In this document: positions 1 to 10,995 of the stretch, piece by piece
Position numbering within the stretch: the first letter of the stretch is position 1
Layout of the letters: the number at the start of each line of letters is the position of its first letter
From: Gerris lacustris
Taxonomy: Eukaryota; Arthropoda; Insecta; Hemiptera; Gerridae
Length of the DNA: 64,000 nt
Assembly: GCA_951217055.1 (NCBI GenBank)
Contig: OX578277.1
Location: 112,658,514 to 112,722,513, forward strand
Direction of reading: 5' to 3'
Position numbers and translations under genes: made by a program
Notes under the pieces: model-generated
Told to the model about the DNA's origin: nothing
What the model saw: only the letters and a program-made list of their open reading frames with translations
The model's database searches: none

Positions 1-450
1 TATAAAGCTTCGCTTCCCTCAGCTCAATTATTTTACAATGCGAGAATATCTAGATTCTATCCCTCCCACTTATTTCTATACCCCCTCCACTTTCATAAGA
101 TAATTTTCCCAAATGAAAATATGACAACAATGTACATCAAAACAATTACTGTACTCTTAATGAGCTTTTCAACGATATGCATCATGAAGGGTATTCTTTA
201 CTTTGACCCGTATTCATTACTTAGGTACCTCTTATCCCTGTGTACCAACATCCTTGCTTTGAAGGTCAAGTGTTCAAATTTTCATCGAGATCGGAGTAAA
301 ACTGTAGATTTGTATAAAGAACACACATATATATATACAAACGTTGACTTTTATTTATATAAATTTCATTGAAATTGCCCCAGTGCTTAAGACCACGAAT
401 CTGCTCAGACTGAAGACGATAGACTTTCCTTTTTTTAAAAAAAAAAATAA
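1..450. other. AT-rich stretch without recognisable gene
   Basis: No splice-bounded conserved coding segment and no terminal repeats are visible. The short open frames here are low-complexity and resemble nothing known to me. The stretch ends in an A-rich run near 436-460. Confidence 0.5.
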
Positions 451-492
451 AAAAGAATAAATTGCTTGCATACGAGTCTGCAAGACAGTGAG

Positions 493-990
493 ACATTTTC
501 ATGTAACGCTTTTTGCTGTCGTGTTTTGGTAACGCTTTTTGTTGTCGTTTATTGGTAACGCTTTTCGAGTTTATGTGCCTAAGTAAAGACGTGAAAATGT
601 CAACAAATTTTACGGAAGGGGCGCCGCTGGGAGAGAGAAGAAGTCGGGGCGTAGAGCCAGTTTCTGCTCAAGGTGAAGATGTAGCCCCTAAGATGGCGAG
701 CCCGCGGGGGGAAGGCTGAAGGCTCTCTCTACAACCCTCTAGACTAGACTAGACTGTACTATGCGACTACGAACTATCTCCTTCAACTTTCTAACTTCCT
801 GGTAGCAGTGGAACTCTTTTCGACTTCCTTCAGCCCTACCAAGTGTGGTAGGGGAAGGCCCTACTGCTGGAGACTGGATTGCACACCTCCTATATCTTTC
901 TAACTCCTTGTTACACCCGATAACGTTTTTGGCTTAGATTTTTAGTAACGCTGTTCGATTTTATGTAGCAAAGCCAAGACATGAAAATGT
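493..990. mobile_element. TIR element, family V, copy 1
   Basis: The element begins ACATTTTCATGTAACGC and ends CATGAAAATGT, giving an 11-bp terminal inverted repeat. A related copy lies at 30230-30875 with the same left end and the same GTAACGC..TTTCGAG subterminal motifs. The centre (about 610-900) is GC-richer than its surroundings, with no conserved protein visible. The 32 bases upstream of the left end are also shared between copies, so the true boundary may be slightly to the left. It is probably a non-autonomous DNA transposon; the superfamily is unknown. Confidence 0.6.
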
Positions 991-1557
991 AAAAAAAAAA
1001 ATATGACTCAGGGGACTTAGTTAATTTAAATTCATCAAAACATTAAAATGAAATTTTAGCACTATTAATATTAATAATTATTTTTATTTATCATACTTCT
1101 ATGAAAAAGTAAAAATAAGTAACTAGACTAAAGTAACAACAATATGATTTGATTATTAGGAAAAATATAGAAGTATCTATGCAATAAAAACAATTAAATA
1201 AATCCTGTTATACTACATTTATTCTTTAAACTTTGTCAAGTTGCTTCAACTACTTGTTTTTTAATATAATTGAACGTAAGATAATTATATAATAATAATA
1301 ATTATAATAATAATAATAGTTATTGTTAGTTGGGTGTAATTGATTGGAAGGTAGGGTTGGGAGTTGGGAGGGGGGAGGGTTGGTCACGTTCCATAAGTTT
1401 CTCTAATTAATACAAAGGGGCAAAGTCTGATTAGGTTATCTGAAAACTTGCCTTTTCCCTTCCCCTCTACTATTTTATCCTTCTCCAGTGGAATTATTAA
1501 TTTTCCAACTGTTCTGCCTGCTCATTAGCTAGGCTGTGATGGGAAAAGTGGAAAATT
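991..1557. other. AT-rich spacer, no gene seen
   Basis: Very AT-rich, with TAATAA runs near 1290-1320. I see no coding segment, RNA gene or terminal repeat. Confidence 0.5.
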
Positions 1558-1770
1558 GAGAGGTGGTTGGAGGTGGTTAGAGTAGGTTAGAGGTGGTTAG
1601 AGATGGTTAGAGGTGGTTAGAGATGGTTAGAGGTGGTTGGAAGTGGTTAGGAGTAGTTCGAGGTGGGTTAAAGTGGTTAGAAGATGTTAGAGGTGGTTAG
1701 AGATGGTTAGAGGTGGTTGGAAGTAGTTCGAGATGGTTTGAGGTGGTTAGAAGTGGTTAGAGGTGGTTAA
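1558..1770 (+). repeat. GAGGTGGTTAG minisatellite
   Basis: About twenty imperfect copies of an 11-base unit, GAGGTGGTTAG, with A/G substitutions. It is G-rich on the + strand. The same motif reappears briefly at a duplication junction (24633-24642). Confidence 0.9.
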
Positions 1771-2272
1771 CGGGTACTGGAAATTAAAACAGAGATTTCA
1801 ATGGAATTCTCCGTTTCGTATGTTTTTAATATACTATATTGAATGGTTTTTAGGTTGATGTTTGTCTGTCTGTGTGCTGATCTGTTTGTGTCACACATAA
1901 CTCCACTGTTTTTAAGCTAGAGAGTAAAAACTTGGTACAAAAATCAGTTTTGCATATACTTTTTCCACCCGGAAAATCATGAACTTGTGACGTTATTATA
2001 CCATTTTGCTGCCAGTAATCATTTCAAATATTCGTAAAAACCTACATTATTATACCTCTTTATAAGACCGACATTTCCACTGATTTTTTTTTTTTTTTTT
2101 TATCTGCCACCATTTTGAAAATATCGACCTTTTAAACTTTAACACTAAATAATTTCTGAATTACTGCGCCAATATCAGCAAATGAAGTATCGATAAAAAA
2201 AAAATTAAACTCAATGAATAAAATACAAAAATGCCGGATCAAAATAAATTGAATAGTTCAAAAGTTAAAAAC
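1771..2272. other. Spacer with repeat-derived sequence, no gene
   Basis: Contains a short TGTCTG-rich patch at 1860-1885 of the kind seen in families X and T, and a T run at 2085-2101. No supported coding region. Confidence 0.4.
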
Positions 2273-2430
2273 GATTTTGGAACGAAGTTCCTTATGGCAT
2301 GTTACAGTGTCTGGAGCCCGGCAGTGGATCCGAAAAAAACATGTGTACCAACTTTCACCAAAATCGGTTAACTATTACTCAAGTTATCGTCGTACGTTTC
2401 CGATACACACTCAGACAGGATGCATAGTTT
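2273..2430 (+). repeat. Dispersed repeat family T, fragment
   Basis: Starts TTGGAACGAAGTTCCTTATG and shares its order with the longer copy at 41691: the GTCTGGAGCCC block, then the block around AAAATCGGTTAAC. The start contains the palindrome GGAACGAAGTTCC. A short open frame across it has no protein support. Confidence 0.7.
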
Positions 2431-2512
2431 GTTTAATTAAAAAAACAAAAAAAATTTAAATTACACCCTCCGTAACTTTAATACTACTATAAACACAATA
2501 TGTATATATATA

Positions 2513-2590
2513 TAGATGCTACAAACACAGTATATACGTAGATGCTACAAACACAGTATATACGTAGATGCTATAAACCCAATATATATA
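2513..2590 (+). repeat. 26-bp tandem repeat, three copies
   Basis: The unit GATGCTACAAACACAG followed by TATATACGTA is repeated about three times, the last copy diverged. Confidence 0.85.
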
Positions 2591-3261
2591 TTAATACTTT
2601 AAAAAAAAATTTTTTACATAATTTTAAAACTTAAATATTCATTTATTTTTTTGCATATCCTCATTTCATTGGATGCATTAATTCTCTAGATACTGTCTCA
2701 GTTGTTGTGTGCAGGTGTTGTAGACATTTTCTTCGGAGGTAGTTAATGAATGTTAGTGGTGGTAAAAGATTGCTAGCTCTAACCCCAAAGAGGTGGTTAT
2801 AAGGGATTACAATTGGTTAAAGATTGTTAGACATTTGGATATTTGAAAACGTAAGCATATTTTTCTTTCTTGAACTTCTGGTCTGTCGGGCCTTAGGCTT
2901 CAGAGAAAGCAATACCTTATCGCAAGCAAGTAGGTAATAGTAATCTGAAAGGTCACTTCACTTTTACTTACACAAATCAAAGTGAGAAGGTTAAAGAGAA
3001 ACGTGGAAAATCTTGAAAATTTAATATTTGGAAAATCAAAAGTCTAGAATTGCTCGTGTAATTATAAACCATGTCGAAACTTAAATAAAACTTAAATAGT
3101 ACAAGTAAAGTTTAATAATAATTTTTATGTTCAATAATCACGATAAAAATGTCCTTTGCAACCACGAATTGAATTTACGATTCACTTGGTTTTTAAAATT
3201 AAAGTTTTATTGTTTTTTTTTAATTTAAATTTTTAAAATTAATTAGGTGCTTCTTAAATTT
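2591..3261. other. No gene seen
   Basis: AT-rich sequence with homopolymer runs. I see no conserved coding block, tRNA-like boxes or terminal repeats. Confidence 0.4.
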
Positions 3262-3430
3262 TGCTAAATTGATACTTTATGTAATGTAAAAAATCAAAAC
3301 CATTTGGAAAATTTTAAAAAGCCGGGGAAAATTAAATAAATTTGACAATAATGTAGGTTTTAATAAGTATAAGTATAAGTTGAATGTATAAATATTATGC
3401 GAGGAAGCTATGTGCCATACAAATTGGAAG
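3262..3430 (+). repeat. Family X, 3' fragment
   Basis: Shares the family X 3' end: TGCTAAATTGATACTTTA, an AAAATCAAAAC block, then GCGAGGAAGCTATGTGCC. Mutated relative to the copies at 9541-10152 and 33949-34492, so probably old. Confidence 0.6.
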
Positions 3431-3769
3431 AGTATTTTATTATGAGTTGCCACATAAAACATTCTTATTATTTTCCTTAGGACCGGTTAATGCTTTCATT
3501 GTGTTTGGGCAATAAAAATGCATTTAAAGATTAGTTTGAAAGTTAACTTTAAAATGGGCAGCATCTTAAAACGGCTGGGACGAATATGCTGGTTAACGAA
3601 CTCGTCCGATTTTTTAAATTGCTTACGGACCCTTTGAGTTTACTGAAAGCACTTGGTTAACAACTTGATTTTATTTATCTTTTATTATTTGACAGGGAAA
3701 TATGAAATATGGAATTTTAATAAAGTTTTTGAATTTTGTTTTGTCAATATTATTTCTGTTTGCTTGACA

Positions 3770-3916
3770 GGGTTTTTTTGTGTGTTGACAGGTATTATTG
3801 TTTGCTTGACAGGTATTTTTGTTTCATTGACAGGTATTTTTGTTTGCTTGACAGGTATTTTTGTTTGCTTGACAGGTATTTTTGTTTCATTGACAAGTAT
3901 TTTTGTTTGTTGACAG
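3770..3916 (+). repeat. 21-bp minisatellite abutting a 3' splice site
   Basis: About seven copies of TTGACAGGTATTTTTGTTTGC run straight into the acceptor of receptor exon 1. Every unit contains a TTGACAG/GT copy of the real acceptor (TTGACAG/GTACC at 3911-3921). The array therefore probably arose by duplication of the splice acceptor region and leaves several decoy AG sites in the polypyrimidine zone. Confidence 0.9.
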
Positions 3917-3981
3917 GTACCCTGACAGTGAACGTGAGCGTGTTGCTGCTCAGTCTCGCATCCCCGGACGAGTCTAGTCTG
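3917..3981 (+). CDS. pHCl: Cys-loop chloride channel, exon 1 of 4 in window
   Basis: This exon encodes TLTVNVSVLLL followed by SLASPDESSL, the N-terminal beta-strands of the extracellular ligand-binding domain of a pentameric Cys-loop anion channel. In the insect pHCl group the conserved order is SLASPDESSL then KYEVEFLL, and the next exon (40621) starts with exactly KYEVEFLL. The donor is CTG/GTCAGT at 3982 (phase 0). The acceptor is taken at TTGACAG/GTACC, giving phase-2 entry; an alternative acceptor at CTGACAG/TG (exon from 3929) keeps the same frame and cannot be excluded. NVS is a potential N-glycosylation site. No start codon or signal peptide is here; those exons must lie upstream. 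Assignment to pHCl rather than a sister chloride channel rests on remembered family motifs, not a search. Confidence 0.8.
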
Positions 3982-4024
3982 GTCAGTATAATATATTATT
4001 TACACCTTAAATATTAGGGAGCTA

Positions 4025-4255
4025 GCGTGACCGTGTAGCTTTAGACACTTAGCCCCGTCTGGTTGGCCAACAATGAATCGAGGTTGTGGGTTCGATGCCC
4101 CGCATCGGTCCTCTAATTTTCATGGCTCCTTAATGATCCCACCACACTGCTTCAGCTTTACATTGTAGAGTGGTATGATACGTGAAGTAGCTTGAACTCT
4201 TTAACACGGGGATAGTAAAAATGAGACTAATATAAGGGCCTAATTGCTAGGTTCG
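4025..4255 (+). repeat. tRNA-derived SINE-like element
   Basis: A degenerate A box (GTGTAGCTTTAG) at about 4032 is followed by a good B box, GGGTTCGATGCCC, near 4087-4099, with a downstream non-tRNA body. No clean cloverleaf forms, so it is a SINE or pseudogene and not a functional tRNA. Confidence 0.5.
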
Positions 4256-4311
4256 AACAAATGGTTCGTCCTACCCGTTTCATACTAGTAATAGAACCTA
4301 CCCTAAATATC

Positions 4312-4394
4312 ATACTCTAATATACTACCCTAAATATCCTACCCTAATATACTACCCTAAATATCCTACTCTAATATACTACCCTAAATATCTT
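4312..4394 (+). repeat. Tandem repeat with ACCCTAAATATC units
   Basis: Three to four copies of a unit of about 29 bases containing ACCCTAAATATC and CTAATATACT. Confidence 0.85.
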
Positions 4395-4529
4395 ATATAC
4401 AACAAACCTGAAATGTATTACAAAAATAATAGTCTGCCAATTAGTAACGTATATAACTTCCTCACATTCAATTATAGGGAAAATGGTTAAATGAGATATG
4501 GATTTGTTTCAATTCCACTGCCACTGCCA

Positions 4530-4853
4530 GGACCATCTCTTTATCAACAACAGCCTGGTCACCAACTGCCAGGACCATCTCTCAATCAACAACAGCCTGG
4601 TCACCAACTGCCAAGACCATCTCTCAATCAACAACAGCCTGGTCACCAACTGCCAAGACCATCTCTCAATCAACAACAGCCTGGTCACCAACTGCCAAGA
4701 CCATCTCTCAATCAACAACAGCCTGGTCACCAACTGCCAAGACCATCTCTCAATCAACAACAGCCTGGTCACCAACTGCCAAGACCATCTCTCAATCAAC
4801 GACAGCCAAGACCATCTCTCAATCAACAACAGCCTGGTCACCAACTGCCTTGA
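4530..4853 (+). repeat. 42-bp minisatellite
   Basis: About seven near-identical copies of a 42-bp unit that includes CAAGACCATCTCTCAATCAA and CAGCCTGGTCACCAACTGC. Because 42 is divisible by three, the array stays open in several frames on both strands; that is a by-product of period length, not evidence of a protein. It lies about 550 bases after the exon 1 donor. Confidence 0.95.
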
Positions 4854-4859
4854 TCAATT

Positions 4860-6406
4860 CCCAATCACCACGCTACCATCATCCATCATACCATCATCCA
4901 TCATCCCAGGGTCAATTCATCCGCACATAAGGTCTCTCTTCCTTTCCGCGACACACTATATTAAGTAAATACCTCCTGCTCAAAGTCGCAATCCATTCAC
5001 TACAAACGCTACACTGCCTTGACTACAGCTGTTTTTGCGGAACTACCCGTATTCCCGTATGCAAGTGCTTCCTCTCCAAAGAAGGGGGTTTGTAACGGGG
5101 AAGCCAAGTCCAGAATATTCTAGGAAAGCAGTTGACATTAGACTAGCAAATGCTCGAATTGCTGTTTAGTGGTGGTTTCCCCACCAGCAAGAATCTATGT
5201 GACTAAGCTCTAGCATAGAGTCACACGAGGAGTCCGATCTTTGCTCTGGAGGTGTATGGACAGCATAAATCAATATCACATATACCAATATATATATTCA
5301 ACAAATGATTGTGTATTAAATAAATAATTGTCATCGAAAATACGTAATCTATGAAAGTTTCAGGTTTTTGGGTGGTCGGGAAGTGGGACAAATATAAATT
5401 ACAACATTAGTCTCTAACAAACAATGTAAGCTAATCAAAATCCGGTAAAATAGAAAACCTTGAAAGAAATCTAGTTTACGAAAAAATGTTTCTACATCTA
5501 CGGATACGCGAATCTGATTGAATATTAGTTTTATATTTCTACTAAACAAGAAAATATGAGCACTTTCTAGGGAATTTAGCAAGAAGCATTAAAAATCAGA
5601 GAAAAATAAGAAAATAAAATATCCTATAATTGTCTTAACTCAATTCTCTAAAATAAATTACTTATATCATATGTTTCTAAGTGGGGAAAGTATTGTTACA
5701 AAACTTCTTCACTTAATTTTCTTTCCAATATCGATCAGCAATGATATTATGTAAACAAATGTTAAAATAAACTTTTACTAAAAATAGACGGTTAAACGAA
5801 TTACTATTACGGATGTAGTTAGTAGAGAGACGTTTGTTAAAGTCAACGTAATCATTTATGCATGATGATGATGCAGGGGATAATGGAACGACTCGTGAAT
5901 GTAGGTTTCGCGTAGTTAGGCTCGCTCTGTACGCTTAATCCAACTAAAGTAGTTAAGCGCAGTTCAAATCCCTCCACAAATACCCGCCGAAACTGTTACA
6001 CTTCACCAAACATAGGTTTACGTGTGATTCACCCGATTATTTAAACGACTGGAAAACCATCTATCATCTTTGTAAAAAATGCAAAACGGGCTTTAACTCT
6101 ACGGGAATAGGGAGGATTTTAATCAATATACGTACGTATATAGAGATAGAAAGGGTCCCATTAAATTAGTCATTCACTTTGAAAAACAATGTCTAGCGAC
6201 AGAGCTGCTCCTCGGGGAAAACGGTGACCGAGAGAACTTTGCATGTATAATTCAGCGATAGCATTACATCGGTTTAACCAGTCCTATCCAACTAACAAAG
6301 GGATTTGCCATTGTTTGCGATGATGCTGCACAATGGCAATTGTTAAAATGTAAATCTAACGCAGGGTTAATAAACCAAATCTTTGTTCTGACTTGTTACA
6401 CATAAT
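4860..6406. other. Mostly unassigned intronic sequence
   Basis: No conserved coding segment seen. A weak tRNA-like patch lies at about 5912-5980 (TAGGCTCGCTCTG, then a B-box-like AGTTCAAATCC). TA-rich runs occur near 5290 and 6128. Confidence 0.4.
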
Positions 6407-6612
6407 CCAGGAGATAGCGTGCAAAAAAAGTGTGTGACAAACATCAAGCTAGAATTTTGTAGGTTAATCTTTGGGTGTCTTTTAATAATATGTGGTTGGC
6501 TAAGTTCGTCTGGGGTACATATCTTGTCAATGGGGATTTGAAAAAAACAAACTGGTGGAGAGCGTTTATGTCCTGCTCACTTTGGTGGACAATATGATTT
6601 TCATGATCCTAA
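6407..6612 (+). mobile_element. Solo arm of the 39.8-kb foldback family
   Basis: Starts TCCAGGAGATAGCGTGCAAA and follows the left arm of the element at 39772-40334 almost base for base (including CATCAAGCTAGAATTTTG and GGTGGAGAGCG) to the GTGGACAATATGATTTTC block. The matching right arm is absent, so this is a truncated copy. Confidence 0.75.
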
Positions 6613-6620
6613 GTGAAATA

Positions 6621-6740
6621 GACTGCCAATTAGTGTGGCACATAGCTTCCTCGCATCCTATTATGTACTATAACAATTATTGTTAATTTACTTTATTGTT
6701 ATATTGATTATTTTGTAAAAAACTATTAATAGTATATAGT
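6621..6740 (-). repeat. Family X, 3' end only
   Basis: Reverse-strand copy of the family X terminus: GACTGCCAATTAGTGTGGCA followed by CATAGCTTCCTCGCATCC. Only the last ~120 bases are present. Confidence 0.75.
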
Positions 6741-6843
6741 AACACGGTATACAGGAACACAAACTCTTCGTAACACGATCCTACTGGAACGCTAACTCAC
6801 CGTAACACGATCCTACAGGAGTTCAAATTCGCCGAAACACGAC
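6739..6843 (+). repeat. 31-32-bp tandem repeat
   Basis: Three copies of GTAACACGATCCTACAGGAA plus about twelve variable bases. Confidence 0.75.
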
Positions 6844-6849
6844 TTCCTC

Positions 6850-8088
6850 TTCTCCTTGTCTACATTATACCTGATACATTGAACCTGGTTGCATTTTTAT
6901 ATATTCATTGAATAACATCTAGTTATTCCTTTAAAAGGAAAATGCTTTTAGCTTTGTTATTTTTTATTCCACGTTATATTTATATATATTTTTTTTAATT
7001 TTAATTTTAAAAGCGGAATATGACTTTTGAACGAGTTTTAAAGGAAATGTATTCCTTCTATTTCCCTTTTGATAAAAAAAAAACTAGTGAAGGATGTTAC
7101 ATTACTTTTTTTGAAGTATTTTGAAATAATATTAAGTATACAAGGTGTTTATTTAAAGAAGCTATATTTCCATCCCATTTCCTCGAGGAAAACTAGATTT
7201 TCTAATGCTAATATGTCTCGACTGGCAGGAACAAGATATATGTTACACAGTAATATATTTTGTAGAGTCTTACAAAAATATAACCTTGTTTTTTTTAAAA
7301 ATAAGAATTATTAGCTAGCTTTACATGGTTCTCAGACCTTATGGAAAATAAATATCGTGTTAATTTATAGCCAACTTATTTTACGTTTAAAATTGACTAC
7401 GCTCAACCTCTAATATAATTATTATAATGTTTTAAAAATACATCCATGTGGTATAATATTTAAAGAAACATTAAACTAACTCACTATTAAAATATTCCCA
7501 TTTAAAATAATAGTCCTTTACAAAAATGTATTTGATATTTCGTTTTTACAGGCTACAAAGAAAATTTAAATTATAAGGATAAATTTTATAAAGTAAAATA
7601 TTCAAGTTGAGTTTATATTCACCATTTAATGGTGCAATTAAATTATTCTGTTTAAAATTTGTTACTGCTTTACTTAAAAATTGCTTTTGAATGGCATCGC
7701 ATGATTAGGATACATTATAAATGTTTTTTTGGTTGTCCGTGCCGCTGTTTTACCTGCAGATTACTCATAACGCTATTATACCGCACCCGGGGGCGGCAAA
7801 CTCCCTCACTACGTCCTCTCAAGCTTTTGCTAACAATTTTGACGCTACAAAACTGTAAAAATCATATAATATTTTTATTTTTTTTACCGATTAACATTTT
7901 ATTTATCCCTATTATTTTTATTTACATATGTATCACTCGCGTGACTGTACTCAACAATTTATCTCTATCCAACTAAATAAATTAATGAAATTATCGATGT
8001 TTCTAAAACAACACACTGCTAAGTATACGATGCTAACTACTTTATACATGACAAAATTAAAAGTAACTAACTATTTGTACTTAGTGAG
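6850..8088. other. No gene seen
   Basis: AT-rich sequence. Open frames at 7069-7314 and 7659-7976 have no recognisable domain or start context. A slightly GC-richer patch at 7735-7830 is unassigned. Confidence 0.4.
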
Positions 8089-8092
8089 TTAA

Positions 8093-8634
8093 CCCTAGAA
8101 TACTAATTTTGTTGGGGCTTAACACTAACCTTCGTAATTTTTACGACGATTGTATTAGAACGTTTTGTTATTACTTTTTAAATGTCTTATGTTTCAATTT
8201 TAATTGTTTATCATTATTTATTTATTAATGATAGCATAGCATTATGCCATAATAATAGTATCACATAACGTGAAGAATACTAAATCAACTAGTATAGTTT
8301 GAGTGTCAACTAAATGTAAGAATTTTAAAAACAACATTCGAGTATTGTTAGATTTATTAATTTAAGTAATATATTTAAAATTGGTATTATATATTATTAT
8401 TTTTATAAAATAAATAATTTAAACAATTATTTTTTAAAATTTTCTCCACAAATATCGCAAACAGAGAAATAGGTTGCAGCTCAAAGTAAAAACGGCATAA
8501 AAATAACTCTAAGAATTTTGGGGCGGAACTAAAGCAAGCTTGTAGGCATGGGGAGTCTGTGTTTTACAGAACCAAGATAGCACACTCTTAAATGGCGATC
8601 GTCGTAATTTTTACGAATGGTTAGTATTCTAGGG
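8093..8634. mobile_element. piggyBac-like MITE
   Basis: Termini are CCCTAGAATACTAA and TTAGTATTCTAGGG, a 14-bp inverted repeat, and a second inverted block (CGTAATTTTTACGA) lies just inside each end. The left flank is TTAA (8089-8092) and the right flank TAAA, consistent with a TTAA target duplication with one substitution. The CCCTAGAA terminus plus TTAA is characteristic of the piggyBac superfamily. At 542 bp it encodes no transposase and would depend on one supplied elsewhere. Confidence 0.75.
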
Positions 8635-8689
8635 TAAAGACAAAAATAAAGGAAAATCATTTTTATCATTGAATCGAGTGCCTTGCAAT

Positions 8690-9500
8690 AAATATGTTTT
8701 GAATATTGAGAAAATAGTTAATCATGATGAGTTGATAGTTAAAGAGGATGGTTGTAGTAGAGTGAGAACCTAACACATTTATTTCCCGGCCTACTACAAC
8801 TCCATTTAATATATTATAAAATATGTCACTTCACTACAAAAAAAACTTCTGCTTGTATCAGGTTGAAATTTTACATGCCTTTTTTCAATTGTACTTTAGA
8901 CGATGTAATAAACAGCTTGGGTTTCCGGTGAAATTCGCGTCACGAAGGTGTTGAAATCCCCTCCGTGAGCGCGGATTTCACCGGAAAAAAGCTGTTTATT
9001 AAGAGTCTACCCGCGGAAGCCTACGCACCAAGTTTAGACGATGAGTTTGAAGTTTTAATAAAATCGTTACGTTAGAACGTAAGATATCGGTAAGAATTTT
9101 TTTTTCTCACACTCTTTAGATCCGCTTTAATTCATTTAGCGATCTTTATCACTTCATAGCGGTATCGGTAAAAACGAATATTTAAAAAAGTTGTTTGTCT
9201 CATTGAATAGATAAGTTTGCATTTTTTTCCCGTCCTAAAATTCCAATTTTACATTCGAAGCTAACATTTACGCGAGCGTTACGTGCGAACTCTTGGGCCG
9301 ATAACGTTGTCCAACAAACTCGTCCTAGGAATTGGTAAAATGAACCAAATTTCAACTAAATCCGTCATAATTTGCTCAAATTATCGTCATCGGTCGATTT
9401 CTTGACGGTCGGTTTTTTAACTGTTGTATTTTCTGATTCAATCCCGGGCTCCAGACGCTGTAACGTGTCAACTCTGTAAACTTCGTTCCAAAAACATTAT
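8690..9500 (-). repeat. Dispersed repeat family T, long copy
   Basis: Reverse-strand copy of the family at 41691-42350. It carries CTTCTGCTTGTATCAGGTTG, the TTAGAACGTAAGATATCGG block, CACTTCATAGCGGT and, at its right end, GGGCTCCAGACGCTGTAACG. It is interrupted at 8906-9032 by a short insertion. No coding capacity seen. Confidence 0.75.
8906..9032. mobile_element. 127-bp insertion with hairpin and 11-bp direct repeats
   Basis: The inserted segment is bracketed by TTTAGACGATG at 8895-8905 and 9033-9043. Other family T copies carry this motif once. Its first ~95 bases fold back: AATAAACAGCTT and TTTCCGGTGAAATTCGCG are answered by CGCGGATTTCACCGG and AAGCTGTTTATT. The right ~30 bases lie outside the hairpin. 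No superfamily can be assigned; a 9-11-bp duplication would fit Mutator-like elements. Confidence 0.6.
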
Positions 9501-9540
9501 CAAAAATCTAGTGGTGACACTAATCCTTTTTATTTATTTT

Positions 9541-10152
9541 GCTTCCAAGCTTACCGAAGGTAACGGAAGCTATTTGATCGTTCCGAAGAAAAAAAAAATT
9601 TTTTTGGTCTCCGATTTCAAAAATTCCAAAACAGAAATCCGTTTCAGACATCAGGAGACATTTTTGGTTCCGTGTCTGTCTGTCGGTCTGTCGGTTTGTC
9701 GGTCTGTCGGTCTGTTGGTCTGTTGTTCAATTTTTGCGAACCAACATATATTAAAACTACACGTCCATTATTAATTAAATTTGGGTGGAAGGTCATAATG
9801 AGCCCATTGTTGGTCCCATATAAGTTTCAACCTTCTGTTTGTTGTTTCTCGTCCACATGCCCACAAACATTCATCATTAATTTACACCAATATCTTCAAA
9901 AGTACTTATCTGATTTGTATGAATATTTTATAGTTTATCGAAAGTAGCCCGTAGATAGCCCCAGATTAATATGAACCGTCTACGAACTTTATTTTTTGCT
10001 TTATTGATACTTTAATTCAAGTAAAAAATCAAAACAGTTTTGACAGATTAAAAAACAGGGGAAACAAACAAATTAGACAATAATGTCTTGTAAAAGCATA
10101 AAATAAATAAAGTAGAATGCGAGGAAGCTATGTGCCACACCAATTGGCAGTC
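9541..10152 (+). repeat. Dispersed repeat family X, full-length copy
   Basis: Runs from GCTTCCAAGCTTACCGAAGG to CACACCAATTGGCAGTC, 612 bases. Landmarks in order: a GCTTCC..GGAAGC hairpin, GATCGTTCCGAAGA, AGAAATCCGTTTCAGACATC, a CTGT/CGGT tetranucleotide tract, a CATAATGAGCCCATTG block, TCAAAAGTACTTATCTGATT, then GAGGAAGCTATGTGCC. At least ten full or partial copies occur in this window. No terminal inverted repeats and no protein; it could be a SINE or a non-autonomous element. Confidence 0.8.
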
Positions 10153-10650
10153 AATTTTTTTAGGCGTCGTAAAACAAAAGTAGAAACAAGGTAAATATAA
10201 AGTATGGAGACATAAGAAATAGAGTGGTCTGTACAGAGCTGTCAGGTTACATAAACTTGAAACCTGTGAAAGTAAGCCGTGGCTTTGATTTATCGCATCA
10301 TTACCTTTCTAACAACTTGAGTTTCATTTCACGACGCGACTTCAATTTTCGGTGTTTTTACTCTGTGCTTTAAGTTTGGACTTGATCTCAAGGACTTAAG
10401 ATTTATGCTTTTACTACAAACTAAGCTACAGTCTAAGTAACTTTCAAGTCAACCACTTTTCCGTCGATAAATGTTGATCCTAAGATGTAAGATTCAGCCT
10501 TATTCCTACAGGTATAAGGACCTGACCAAGGAATATAACAGATTTTATTGTGAAATATTTCCACATAAAATTTTAGCTTTATTTATACTAATTTAAATTG
10601 TTAGATATTTAGTGTTGCGACTATTTATTATATATTTATACTAGAGAATT
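10153..10650. other. No gene seen
   Basis: Intronic sequence with no recognised repeat or coding block. Confidence 0.4.
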
Positions 10651-10654
10651 AACT

Positions 10655-10990
10655 GTAATAGTTCATTACGCGTCTAGAGCGGAAAGTAGCATTTTGCATG
10701 CGAGTGTGGAGTTTGCACCCGAGCGATAGCGAGGGTAGTAAAACTACTCGAGCAAAGCAAAATGCCGTTTTCACACGAATTGCGTACCGTACTTTATCTA
10801 CGATTGTTGGATTTTAATAATAAATACAGAAAACAAATAATAAACTTCCTGGATGTAAGTTCGTATTTCTCTTTTGATAAAGATGTCATTAATTCATTAT
10901 TTGTATTTTGTGCGGAATTAATTATTTCGGGAGGCGTATTATTCTCCTCATTTTCGTCTTAAAACTTATATCACTCATTGTTTTTCAGAC
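10655..10990 (+). repeat. Family Z, 5' fragment
   Basis: Shares with 27366-27720 the blocks TAGCATTTTGCATGCGAGTG, TGGAGTTTGCACCCGAGCGA, CGTACTTTATCTACGATTG and TTATTTCGGGAGGCGTATTA. The matching reverse-strand block at 43531-43640 contains a short ATG frame discussed there. Probably part of a DNA transposon. Confidence 0.65.
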
Positions 10991-10995
10991 CATTT

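Noticed and set aside
513..719. Small basic protein in the GC-rich part of the first TIR element
   Set aside because: No homology recognised; the related copy at 30230-30875 does not preserve the frame.
4491..4968. Gln/Pro-rich repeat protein in a long open frame
   Set aside because: The frame is open in three frames on both strands because the minisatellite period is 42. No conserved domain or start context.
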